Shown in pieces: positions 1 to 7,150 of a stretch of 43,301 bases of DNA. The position numbers were made by a program, and so were the translations under genes. Source of the DNA: Candidatus Poribacteria bacterium (GTDB lineage Bacteria > Poribacteria > WGA-4E > WGA-3G); contig JAGFCB010000272.1 in NCBI GenBank assembly GCA_022394775.1, positions 1 through 43,301 on the forward strand. Direction: 5' to 3'. How positions within the stretch are numbered: position 1 is the stretch's first letter; the number at the start of each line of letters is the position of its first letter. The notes below the pieces were generated by a model. It was not told the origin of the DNA. It searched no databases and saw only the letters and a list, made by a program, of their open reading frames with translations.

Positions 1-149
1 TCAAGGTTTAAAGTCGGATAGCGTAGCAGAATTTCTTCGGGACTTGCCCCCTTCAGATAATCTTCCAATACAATCTCAATATCAATCCGATTCCCTTTAA
101 TCCGGATGACATCTTCTTGAATAAAATCAAAGTAATTTTCCAGTTCCAT
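1..149 (-). CDS. DUF433 family protein, N-terminal part (cut by window edge)
   Basis: The first 49 codons of a minus-strand gene are present; it runs off the left edge. The translation starts MELENYFDFI and contains IRIKGNRIDIEIVLEDYL followed by SPEEILLRYPTL. This matches the opening of the DUF433 helix-turn-helix-like family, whose members often begin by describing a rule-like IKGTRI motif followed by SPEEIxxxYP. DUF433 proteins are small and many are antitoxin-like partners of PIN or DUF5615 toxins, but no partner can be seen here because the gene is truncated. It begins 25 bp after the stop of the J-domain gene and may be the last member of the asd-mtnK-dnaJ run. The assignment rests on recognition of the motif pattern only. 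Confidence 0.65.
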   Translation of the reverse strand, partial: MELENYFDFIQEDVIRIKGNRIDIEIVLEDYLKGASPEEILLRYPTLNL

Positions 150-174
150 CGCTGCACTCCATCGAATTTTCACA

Positions 175-1050
175 TCATAGCGTCTTATCGAGTTCTTTCA
201 GCAGATTCCGCTGTTTTCGGGACAATGATTTCGGGATCTCCACGACCAACCGTACCCGCAAATCGCCCTTCCGTCCAGAGGCATCTGCCGCACCTTGCCC
301 ACGTAAGCGGAGTTGTTGCCCTGGTTGCGCACCCGCTGGAACTTTCAGATCTACATCACCTGTTAGCGTTTGTACTCGAATGGAACCGCCTAATGCCGCC
401 GTTGTCATAGAGATATTTGCATCTGTCAACAGATCAGCACCATCGCGGGTCAATGTCGGATGTGACTGTACGGAGACTGTTACCAGTAGATCACCAGAAT
501 TGCCAACACCAAGGGTTTCACCGTGCCCACGAATGCGTAAGGTTTGCCCGTCTTGAATGCCGGAAGGGATCGTAAGGGTAATACGTTTTCCTTCGACATT
601 GACCTCCTGTTTACCCCCTAATACCGCATCCGCAAAAGGGATATTGAGGTTCATACGGATGTCGCGTCCACGGGTAGGCCCCGTCGTGCGCCGCTGTCCG
701 AATGCATCGCCAAATGCATCGTCGAATCTACCGAACCCACCGAATCCGCCGAACCCGCGCCCAAAAATATCGTCCAAGTTTATATGCGTGAAAATATCGT
801 CCATAGTTCGGTAGCCTTCAAATCCCATCCCGTGGACACCCGCATGCCCACGGGTATCATAGACCCGTCGTTTATCCGGATCGGAGAGTACCGAATACGC
901 GTTTGATGCCTCTTTGAACTTCTCTTCCGCTGCTTTGTCACCAGGGTTTTTGTCTGGATGATACTGGACTGCGAGTTTACGATAGGCTTTCTTGATTTCT
1001 TCAGGAGTAGCACCTCGGCCCACACCAAGGATTTCATAGTAGTCTCTCAT
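175..1050 (-). CDS. DnaJ-type co-chaperone without zinc finger (CbpA-like)
   Basis: A 291-residue J-domain protein that would stimulate Hsp70 (DnaK) ATPase and deliver substrates in the cytoplasm. The J domain occupies residues 1-70, with the essential HPD tripeptide at 31-33 in YHPDKNPGD. A glycine/phenylalanine-rich linker follows (about 75-125, repeated GFGGFG), then the C-terminal substrate-binding beta-domains (about 135-285). The CxxCxGxG zinc-finger repeats of classical DnaJ are absent, so this is a type II / CbpA-like protein, and its length fits that class. It follows mtnK by 40 bp on the same strand. No grpE or dnaK is next to it, so it is probably an accessory co-chaperone rather than the main heat-shock DnaJ. 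Confidence 0.9.
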   Translation of the reverse strand: MRDYYEILGVGRGATPEEIKKAYRKLAVQYHPDKNPGDKAAEEKFKEASNAYSVLSDPDKRRVYDTRGHAGVHGMGFEGYRTMDDIFTHINLDDIFGRGFGGFGGFGRFDDAFGDAFGQRRTTGPTRGRDIRMNLNIPFADAVLGGKQEVNVEGKRITLTIPSGIQDGQTLRIRGHGETLGVGNSGDLLVTVSVQSHPTLTRDGADLLTDANISMTTAALGGSIRVQTLTGDVDLKVPAGAQPGQQLRLRGQGAADASGRKGDLRVRLVVEIPKSLSRKQRNLLKELDKTL

Positions 1051-1090
1051 AGTATTTATAAAGTTCGGTCCGATGTATACTTAATTTTCA

Positions 1091-2227
1091 TTACAGCATC
1101 GCAATAACGGCTGCGATATCATGCAAAGACTGATGCTGTTTGACAAGTGTTGTTCCGAATTGAAGTGCTGCCTTTTCTACGCTTATTTTTCGAGAAAGAT
1201 CAACAATACTTTCTATATCTTTGACGTGTGCGGCACCGATGAGACGACGCAGCATTTCCAGTCCGGCAAATCCGATAGCATCGTGGAAGATATTTTCTAA
1301 TGTCTCTGCTTTCAATCCGCTATCAGCTAATTTGAATTCAGCCGTATAGGTATGCCATGTTTGCACAATCGCTGTCTTAAGTTCGGATTGCACATGCGAA
1401 GTATCTTGATGCGAAAAAAAGGACAAGAAGTAGTTCGCCCAATATAATCCGATGTCGAATCCGACAGGACCGTAAAAGGCAAATTCGGCATCAATAACTT
1501 TGGCTGTATTGTCTTGGACGAGAACGCTGCCTGTATGTAGATCTCCGTGGGTTATGCCTTGCTGTGCCGTTAGAAAAATGTGCTTGAGATGTACTGCTTG
1601 CTGCAAAAAGCCGGTGTCTGCTTTTAACTGCTGAACATCGGGTTCCAATCCGGGAGTCCAGAAGTTTGTCTCATGTTCCGTAAACGGGAAGGTGAACACG
1701 TAATCGGCAGTTATCGACTGCATAGTAGTGTTCGCAAATTGTTGTCTATAGTGCTGTGCAGTTGTTTCTGGAACGTTATCAACATAGGTTTGACTATGTA
1801 CGATACCCATAAACCGCCCGATTTGCTCGGCGACAGCGGTATCTACACTGCCAGAAATCAGATCATCCCTTAGCACGCTTGCGTCTCGGAGATCCTCCAT
1901 CGCTATGACTGACCCCTCTTCATCAAAATCGTACTGTGCAGGCACGGTGCCGCTCACCAACTGATTGTAAATCTCAAGTGCACGAGATTCATAAGTTAAG
2001 CGTTCCGTGGACAATGGGTAGTCGGGCCCCAATATTTTGATATAGGGCGGTGCGTGTTTCAAGACAAGCGAACGCTCTGGACGCGCTGCATCCGAGACGC
2101 GGTAGACTGTATTGAGGTTCCCATCACCGATCTCTTCTATACGGAGTTGGGTTTCCGGTTCAAATATGCGGATTTCTTCATGTCGTCGATGCAGATAGTC
2201 CGGCAGCGTGGCAAGATTGAGTTCCAT
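1091..2227 (-). CDS. mtnK: S-methyl-5-thioribose kinase
   Basis: Predicted 5-methylthioribose kinase (378 residues, close to the usual 390-400). It would phosphorylate methylthioribose with ATP in the methionine salvage pathway. Visible marks: the nucleotide-binding DGNLN at 35-39, the kinase catalytic loop HGDLHTGS at 227-234, and the metal-binding IDAEFAFYGPVGFD region (D246, E248), in the order typical of MtnK within the choline/aminoglycoside-kinase fold. Its start lies 15 bp downstream of the asd stop codon, so the two genes are almost certainly co-transcribed. Both feed methionine supply: asd makes the homoserine precursor and mtnK recycles methylthioribose. The partner isomerase gene mtnA is not in the window. 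Confidence 0.9.
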   Translation of the reverse strand: MELNLATLPDYLHRRHEEIRIFEPETQLRIEEIGDGNLNTVYRVSDAARPERSLVLKHAPPYIKILGPDYPLSTERLTYESRALEIYNQLVSGTVPAQYDFDEEGSVIAMEDLRDASVLRDDLISGSVDTAVAEQIGRFMGIVHSQTYVDNVPETTAQHYRQQFANTTMQSITADYVFTFPFTEHETNFWTPGLEPDVQQLKADTGFLQQAVHLKHIFLTAQQGITHGDLHTGSVLVQDNTAKVIDAEFAFYGPVGFDIGLYWANYFLSFFSHQDTSHVQSELKTAIVQTWHTYTAEFKLADSGLKAETLENIFHDAIGFAGLEMLRRLIGAAHVKDIESIVDLSRKISVEKAALQFGTTLVKQHQSLHDIAAVIAML

Positions 2228-2242
2228 ATATCCTTAGCAACG

Positions 2243-3241
2243 TTACAGCAGGTTTTCGGCTATCTGGATAGCATTTAAGGCAGCACCTTTACGGAGGTTA
2301 TCTGCGACTACCCAGAGATTTAAACCGTTTTCTATGGATGCATCATCTCGAATCCGACCTACGTAAACGTCATCTTTACCAGCGACATCAACCGCGAGCG
2401 GATACTCCTGATTGCTCGGATCGTCCAGAAGTTTTATACCTGGTGCATTCGCGAGACACTCTCTGGCTTCTGCTGCGGTGAGTTTTTTGTGTGTTTCAAC
2501 ATTTATGGATTCGGAATGTGCGAAAAAGACTGGAACTCGAACGGTTGTTGCAGAAACACCAATTGTATCGTCTTTGAGTATTTTCCGCGTCTCATTGATC
2601 ATTTTGACTTCTTCTTCGTTATCGCCACTGTCTAAGAAGGGCCAATCGAATGCGACATTGAATGCCATCTGGTGTGGGAATTTATCTAAAGTGACGGGTT
2701 TCCCTTCAAGGGCTTCGGTCGTTTGTTGGACGAGTTCCATGACGGCACGTCCACTTTTACCAGAGACACTTTGATAAGTGGAAACAACAATCCGTTTGAT
2801 GCCAGCGGTATCGTAAATCGGTTTAAGTGCCACCATCATTTGGATAGTAGAGCAATTGGGGTTAGCAATGAGCCCATTGTGGGTACGGGCAGCATCCATA
2901 TTGACTTCTGGGACGACTAACGGTGTCGTCTCGTCCATACGGAATGCGCTGGTATTATCAATGACAAGCGCGCCTTTTTCTACAGCTGTGGGGATGAATT
3001 CGCGGCTGACGGATGCGCCTGCTGATGAAAACACGACATCCACATCTTCAAACGAGTCGTGTGTTAATTCCTCGATGACAATGGGGTCATTTTTAAATGA
3101 CAGAATTTCACCTGCAGAGCGGTGCGATGCCAGAAGTTTCAGGGAGGCAGCAGGAAACGATCGCTCTTCAAGAAGCTGCAACATTGTATTTCCAACAGCA
3201 CCTGTCGCGCCGACAACCGCTACACGATAACTCTCACGCAT
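2243..3241 (-). CDS. asd: Aspartate-semialdehyde dehydrogenase
   Basis: Reduces aspartyl phosphate to aspartate semialdehyde with NADPH, the branch step towards lysine, threonine and methionine. At 332 residues it is the usual length. The N-terminal dinucleotide motif GATGAVG is at 11-17 and the catalytic cysteine is C130 in NPNCST. Downstream, the VSGKSGR segment and IGVSATTVRVPV belong to the substrate and tetramer regions of this family. The ATG is preceded by an AGAGG ribosome site. It is the first gene of a minus-strand run asd-mtnK-dnaJ. The 457-bp gap upstream is shared with the divergent HU gene; no convincing minus-strand promoter was identified there. Confidence 0.95.
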   Translation of the reverse strand: MRESYRVAVVGATGAVGNTMLQLLEERSFPAASLKLLASHRSAGEILSFKNDPIVIEELTHDSFEDVDVVFSSAGASVSREFIPTAVEKGALVIDNTSAFRMDETTPLVVPEVNMDAARTHNGLIANPNCSTIQMMVALKPIYDTAGIKRIVVSTYQSVSGKSGRAVMELVQQTTEALEGKPVTLDKFPHQMAFNVAFDWPFLDSGDNEEEVKMINETRKILKDDTIGVSATTVRVPVFFAHSESINVETHKKLTAAEARECLANAPGIKLLDDPSNQEYPLAVDVAGKDDVYVGRIRDDASIENGLNLWVVADNLRKGAALNAIQIAENLL

Positions 3242-3389
3242 TTCTGATATTTTCCTCTATTCTGCTATTCAAGCAGAATCATTGTAAGATTTAATTTATA
3301 ATTTTACCACAAATATGCCCTTTAAAGCAAATATTTCGGTGGAACCTGACATGATGCGTGAAAAAAATTCGCTATTTTACAAGAAATAC

Positions 3390-3418
3390 TTGACAAATTG
3401 ACTGATATATGGTATTAA
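3390..3418 (+). promoter_or_regulatory. Possible weak upstream sigma70-like promoter
   Basis: TTGACA at 3390-3395 is followed after 17 bp by TATTAA at 3413-3418 (4 of 6 matches to the -10 box). It lies about 150 bp upstream of the strong HU promoter and points the same way. The rest of the 3242-3698 gap holds AT-rich sequence with no ORF that I can support. Confidence 0.3.
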
Positions 3419-3545
3419 TTTTAAAAGATAGACGCATTGTGTCAAGCGACCCTTATTAGACCTACGCCTATTTCTTATTGGGGCGCATCGGTTGAACTGA
3501 TGTCCATATCTTTGGGGTAATTTTTAGCATTAGTTCAGATTTTTC

Positions 3546-3574
3546 TTGACATATCTATATCTGTATAGTATAAT
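3546..3574 (+). promoter_or_regulatory. Consensus sigma70 promoter of the HU gene
   Basis: TTGACA (3546-3551), a 17-bp spacer and TATAAT (3569-3574) match the bacterial housekeeping consensus at all 12 positions. A second TATAAT follows at 3574-3579. Transcription should start near 3581, leaving a leader of about 118 nt before the HU start codon. Such a perfect promoter fits an abundant nucleoid protein. Confidence 0.85.
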
Positions 3575-3698
3575 ATAATTACTATTAGTTTTTTGTTAAA
3601 TCCATTTTGAGTCCGATCGGTGAGAACCTTGGTTTCCGAATTGTGTCGGCAATCTCAGTGTTTTCGGATTCGGGCTACAAATTAGAGGAACATTTGAC

Positions 3699-3980
3699 AT
3701 GGCAAAATTAATGAAAGGCGATGTGGTTGACAGTATCGTTGAACAAACGGGGCTTAGCAAGAAAGATGCAAACGCCGCTGTTGATGCTTTTTCTGCGACT
3801 ATTTGTGCAGCTTTGGGTAAAGGCGACTCTGTTGGGCTAATCGGTTTTGGCACGTTTGAAGCCAAGAAACGCCCAGCTCGTACAGGACGCAATCCGCAGA
3901 CGGGCGCGCCACTTAAAATTCCGGCGAAGACAGTTCCTGTCTTTAAAGCTGGTAAGAAACTTCGCGACGCTACTGGCTAA
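3699..3980 (+). CDS. hup: HU-family DNA-binding protein
   Basis: A 93-residue HU/IHF-type nucleoid protein that would bind and bend DNA as a dimer. The N-terminal helices (MKGDVVDSIVEQTGLSKKDA) and the beta-arm region containing GFGTFEAKKRPARTGRNPQTG are typical; the conserved RNPxTG sits at the tip of the DNA-binding arm, and the protein ends with FKAGKKLRDA as in classical HU. Its length is normal. The ATG has an AGAGGA ribosome site 9 nt upstream, and a perfect sigma70 promoter lies upstream at 3546. It is monocistronic by appearance, as about 300 bp with a long inverted repeat separate it from the next gene. Confidence 0.95.
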   Translation: MAKLMKGDVVDSIVEQTGLSKKDANAAVDAFSATICAALGKGDSVGLIGFGTFEAKKRPARTGRNPQTGAPLKIPAKTVPVFKAGKKLRDATG

Positions 3981-4006
3981 ATTGGTAGCTCTTTCGCTCA
4001 GTTTCT

Positions 4007-4070
4007 GGAAAAGCCGCCGGGCTGTACCTCGTTTCTAAATCTAAATTAGAGGGACGGCAGCGGCTTTTCC
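4007..4070 (+). terminator. Long inverted repeat after the HU gene, possible terminator
   Basis: GGAAAAGCCGC (4007-4017) is perfectly complementary to GCGGCTTTTCC (4060-4070), with a 42-nt loop. It begins 26 bp after the HU stop. The T-run lies inside the stem, not after it, so it is not a classical intrinsic terminator. The remaining sequence to 4276 shows no gene. Confidence 0.4.
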
Positions 4071-4276
4071 ATGTTACGCCTATTGGTAAACGCCGCTGTG
4101 AGTTGCTCCCAGAGTGGCTACCTTCACAATATATTCTGACATTATGCTATCATCTGCAGTTATTGAGACAATTTTCGTCTGTATTGCTTGTAGGTGTTCT
4201 TTCCTTCTTGATCCGTATCTCTTCTGCGCCCGCTTTCTGAGCGCGTTGGTTAAAAACTGATGTCAGGAGACTCATC

Positions 4277-5335
4277 ATGTTAATCCGAACGAGAGCCCCA
4301 GTCCGCATTGACTTCGCCGGTGGATGGAGCGATGTAGCCCTCTTTACCGAACATTCAAAAGGGCTTGTCGTTAACGGGGCTATCAACCGATACGCTTACG
4401 CGACCCTCCGCTGCGAACGCCAGATAACGCGGGATGATTCCGTTGAACTCCAACGGGTTTTAGATAAAAGTATACGTATCTACTCTGCGGATTTCGACAC
4501 TTTTATCGAAGCAGACGATGTGCGCCAGCTCGAATATGACGGGAACATCGACCTGGTGAAAGCCGCTGTACGGCGGATGTCGATACAGATCGGAGGCTTC
4601 GACCTGATTACGCAGTCCACAGCACCGCCAGGTAGTGGATTAGGGACTTCGGCATCAATGGGTGTGGCACTCGTCGGTGCGCTTGGCGCGCTTAAAGAGG
4701 CGACCTATCTCCCATACGAGTATGCTGAACTCGCGAGCACTATTGAACGTCATGAACTCGGAATACTCGGCGGAAAACAGGACCATTACGCAAGCGCGAT
4801 AGGTGGAATCCACTTTATGGAGTTTCAGGGTGAAGAGGTGAAAACCTCGCCATTGAGATTTCCGTCATCCATTCGTTACGAACTTGAAAAGAATCTTGTC
4901 CTCTGTTATACCGGAAAATCCCGACTCTCGGGTAATATACATCAAAATGTTACCGATGCCTATAAAAGTGGTAAACCGAGTGTGCGTGAAGCATTAGAGC
5001 ACCTCAAATCGACTGCCGAAGCAACGAAGACAGCACTAATGCGTGGTCGCCTGACTGAATTCGGCGAACTCCTCACCGAAAATTGGCACAATCAGAAAAA
5101 GTTGCATCCCTCTGTTACAAATGAACAGATCGAATCTCTCTTCAAAATCGCAATGACGCACGGCGCGATTGGGGGGAAAGTTTGTGGCGCAGGTGGTGGT
5201 GGATGTCTCTTGTTTTACTGCGAACCGACACGTGAACACAACGTTCGTCAGAAACTCGAAGATGCTGGGGCGCGGGTTATTGATGTCAACTTTGATTTCG
5301 ATGGACTTCAAATGTGGAAAGTTTCAAACGATTAA
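4277..5335 (+). CDS. GHMP-family sugar kinase, heptose-7-phosphate-kinase-like
   Basis: A 352-residue small-molecule kinase of the GHMP fold. The N-terminal substrate strand RAPVRIDFAGGWSDV (6-20) and the ATP-binding glycine loop PPGSGLGTSASMG (117-129) are clear, and the C-terminal GGKVCGAGGGGCLLF motif is the family's motif 3. The opening resembles HddA-type D-glycero-D-manno-heptose 7-phosphate kinases and related sugar kinases that make nucleotide-sugar precursors. The exact sugar cannot be read from the sequence, since fucokinase-like relatives share these motifs. The start has an AGGAG ribosome site 7 nt upstream. It is followed after 8 bp by a MoxR ATPase, so the two are probably co-transcribed. 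A UDP-glucose dehydrogenase lies 1.8 kb downstream, which fits a role in surface sugar supply. Confidence 0.8.
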   Translation: MLIRTRAPVRIDFAGGWSDVALFTEHSKGLVVNGAINRYAYATLRCERQITRDDSVELQRVLDKSIRIYSADFDTFIEADDVRQLEYDGNIDLVKAAVRRMSIQIGGFDLITQSTAPPGSGLGTSASMGVALVGALGALKEATYLPYEYAELASTIERHELGILGGKQDHYASAIGGIHFMEFQGEEVKTSPLRFPSSIRYELEKNLVLCYTGKSRLSGNIHQNVTDAYKSGKPSVREALEHLKSTAEATKTALMRGRLTEFGELLTENWHNQKKLHPSVTNEQIESLFKIAMTHGAIGGKVCGAGGGGCLLFYCEPTREHNVRQKLEDAGARVIDVNFDFDGLQMWKVSND

Positions 5336-5343
5336 ATTAAAAT

Positions 5344-6363
5344 ATGAAAAATAATACACAAACCTCGCAAGTCATCACTGATATGGAAGCGGCTGAAACT
5401 CTGAAAACGGCAAAAGAAAATATTTTAGAGGAACTTAAAAAGCGGATTATCGGACAAAACGAGGTAATAGAACAACTCCTCATTGCACTTTTCTCACAGG
5501 GACATTGCTTACTGGTAGGTGTACCAGGGTTAGCGAAGACGCTACTCATTAGTACGTTTGCCCAGATTCTCGAACTCCCTTTCAACCGCATCCAATTTAC
5601 ACCAGACCTGATGCCATCTGACATCATCGGTACCGATATTATCGAGGATGGCGAGGCTGGAAAACGTGCGTTCCGTTTTATTAAGGGACCGGTATTTGCG
5701 AATATTGTTCTCGCTGATGAGATCAACCGAACGCCCCCTAAAACACAAGCCGCGCTCTTACAAGCTATGCAGGAATATAAGGTCACCGCAGGTGGTAGAA
5801 CATACGATTTGGAACGTCCTTTTTTTGTCTTAGCGACACAGAACCCCATTGAGCAAGAAGGGACATATCCGCTACCTGAAGCACAACTTGATCGGTTTAT
5901 GTTCCATATCACAATTGATTATCCTGATAAAGATGCCGAAAAAGAGATCGTAATGACGACAACGGCTGCTTATGAACCAGAGATCAAAGCCGTTATCACT
6001 GGCGAGGAAGTGCTACAAATACAACAGACAGTCCGAAAAGTCCCGATTGCGGAGGCGGTTGTGGACTACGCCGTAGAATTGAACCGTCAGACGCGTCCGA
6101 CTGCGGATGCTCTTGATTTTATTCAGGATTGGGTACAATGGGGTGCAGGACCGAGAGCATCGCAATATCTTGTCCTTGGTGCAAAAGCCCGCGCGATTCT
6201 CCATGGACGCTATCATGTCGCTTATGAAGATATCAAAGCCGTCGCTGTACCGGTCCTACGTCACAGGATTTTGACGAATTTCAACGCGGAAGCCGATGGT
6301 ATCACGAGTTTGGATATTATCAATAGACTGTTGGAGAAGGTTGAACCACCGGCGGTGCAATAA
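5344..6363 (+). CDS. MoxR-family AAA+ ATPase
   Basis: A 339-residue MoxR-type AAA+ ATPase. Walker A is GVPGLAKT (59-66), Walker B is VLADEINR (D125, E126), and sensor-type sequences FVLATQNPIEQEGTYPLPEAQLDRF follow, which is highly characteristic of MoxR. These ATPases act as chaperones for maturation of enzyme complexes or for envelope stress, usually with DUF58 and von Willebrand factor A genes. Those partners do not follow here: the next genes are a small ORF and a nucleotidyltransferase, so this copy seems to be separated from its usual cluster. The gene starts 8 bp after the GHMP kinase stop. A palindromic repeat lies just downstream and could end the transcript. Confidence 0.92.
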   Translation: MKNNTQTSQVITDMEAAETLKTAKENILEELKKRIIGQNEVIEQLLIALFSQGHCLLVGVPGLAKTLLISTFAQILELPFNRIQFTPDLMPSDIIGTDIIEDGEAGKRAFRFIKGPVFANIVLADEINRTPPKTQAALLQAMQEYKVTAGGRTYDLERPFFVLATQNPIEQEGTYPLPEAQLDRFMFHITIDYPDKDAEKEIVMTTTAAYEPEIKAVITGEEVLQIQQTVRKVPIAEAVVDYAVELNRQTRPTADALDFIQDWVQWGAGPRASQYLVLGAKARAILHGRYHVAYEDIKAVAVPVLRHRILTNFNAEADGITSLDIINRLLEKVEPPAVQ

Positions 6364-6381
6364 ACAAAATCACCCAACTGC

Positions 6382-6404
6382 AGGCGAGGTTTCAAACCTC
6401 GCCT
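6382..6404. repeat. Dispersed palindrome AGGCGAGGTTT, copy 1
   Basis: Arms AGGCGAGGTTT and AAACCTCGCCT (11 bp each) flank a single C. It sits 18 bp after the moxR stop. A closely related palindrome occurs at 27473-27493, so this is a dispersed intergenic repeat that may also act as a terminator hairpin. Confidence 0.7.
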
Positions 6405-6448
6405 AGTGAACCCTCAGCCATCTAATGGACAAGGGGGGTATAAAAACA

Positions 6449-6667
6449 ATGCGGACAATTGATACTTTTAGAATGGATAAGGAAGAGTTCTCTGTACTAT
6501 CCTCTTTTGAAGAAGCTGATGCGGCTGACAAAGCATATTGGCATGCTAAAAGCCCACAAGAACGTATGGAAGCCCTCGAATTGATGCGGCAGATTAACTA
6601 TGGCTACGATCCAACTACCGAACGACTTCAAAGAGTTCTTGAAATTGCTGAATTCACACCGAGTTGA
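6449..6667 (+). CDS. Small protein paired with a nucleotidyltransferase, function unknown
   Basis: A 72-residue acidic protein beginning MRTIDTFRMDKEEF and containing SPQERMEALELMRQINYGYDPTTERLQRVLEIAEF, a sequence type that I recognise as a small ORF standing directly in front of MNT-like nucleotidyltransferases. The ATG at 6449 is preferred over one at 6425 because a GGGGGG ribosome site lies about 11 nt upstream of it. The last 68 nt overlap the next gene in another frame, so translation of the two is probably coupled. Such an arrangement resembles toxin-antitoxin or substrate-adaptor pairs, but the family has no function that I can name. Confidence 0.6.
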   Translation: MRTIDTFRMDKEEFSVLSSFEEADAADKAYWHAKSPQERMEALELMRQINYGYDPTTERLQRVLEIAEFTPS

Positions 6668-7046
6668 GTATCTTCTCATCGGGGGATACGCCGTTAGTTA
6701 CCATGGACATCCACGTACAACCGCTGACATGGATATCTGGATTGCAATTCAGAAAGAGAATGCCGAAAAAATGGTTACTGTTTTGAAAGAATTTGGTTTT
6801 GACGCACCGCAATTAACGGCTGACCTCTTTTTGAAACAGAATCAAATTGTCCGAATGGGGACTCCTCCAATGAGAGTTGAACTTTTAACAACAATCTCGG
6901 GTGTCCATTTTGAAGAATGTTATTCGGAGCGGGTTGTTGGTGTCATAGATGATGTTGAGGTTCAGATTATCAATCTTGAACATTTGAAACGCAACAAACA
7001 AGCCAGCGGAAGGCAGAAGGATTTGGATGATTTAGAGCATCTTTGA
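6600..7046 (+). CDS. MNT/AbiEii-like nucleotidyltransferase
   Basis: A 148-residue protein of the minimal nucleotidyltransferase type. The core reads YLLIGGYAVSYHGHPRTTADMDIWI: a GGYA helix-cap motif followed by the D-x-D metal pair (DMD), as in AbiEii-related and DUF6036-type enzymes that transfer nucleotides to proteins or RNA. A further acidic residue is expected in MRVELLTTISG. The C-terminal LEHLKRNKQASGRQKDLDDLEHL is typical of these proteins. It begins inside the preceding small ORF with a 68-nt overlap, which strongly suggests a two-gene module, possibly a toxin-antitoxin-like pair. No HEPN-domain gene is visible. No strong ribosome site precedes its ATG, consistent with coupling. Confidence 0.75.
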   Translation: MATIQLPNDFKEFLKLLNSHRVEYLLIGGYAVSYHGHPRTTADMDIWIAIQKENAEKMVTVLKEFGFDAPQLTADLFLKQNQIVRMGTPPMRVELLTTISGVHFEECYSERVVGVIDDVEVQIINLEHLKRNKQASGRQKDLDDLEHL

Positions 7047-7150
7047 GATTCTCAAAAACCATAGTAATTCATAATTGATCATCAAGTGCTGGAATCTTGT
7101 ATACAAAGTGTCCCTTAAAAGGCGAAAACACGTTTTATTGAAGAAAAAAT

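Noticed and set aside
3596..3892. Minus-strand open frame of 98 codons over the HU gene
   Set aside because: It overlaps a clear HU gene with promoter and ribosome site; no family match.
7042..7056. TTTGAGA-T-TCTCAAA palindrome at the end of the nucleotidyltransferase gene
   Set aside because: Short, AT-rich and overlapping the stop codon, without a T-run; too weak to call a terminator.
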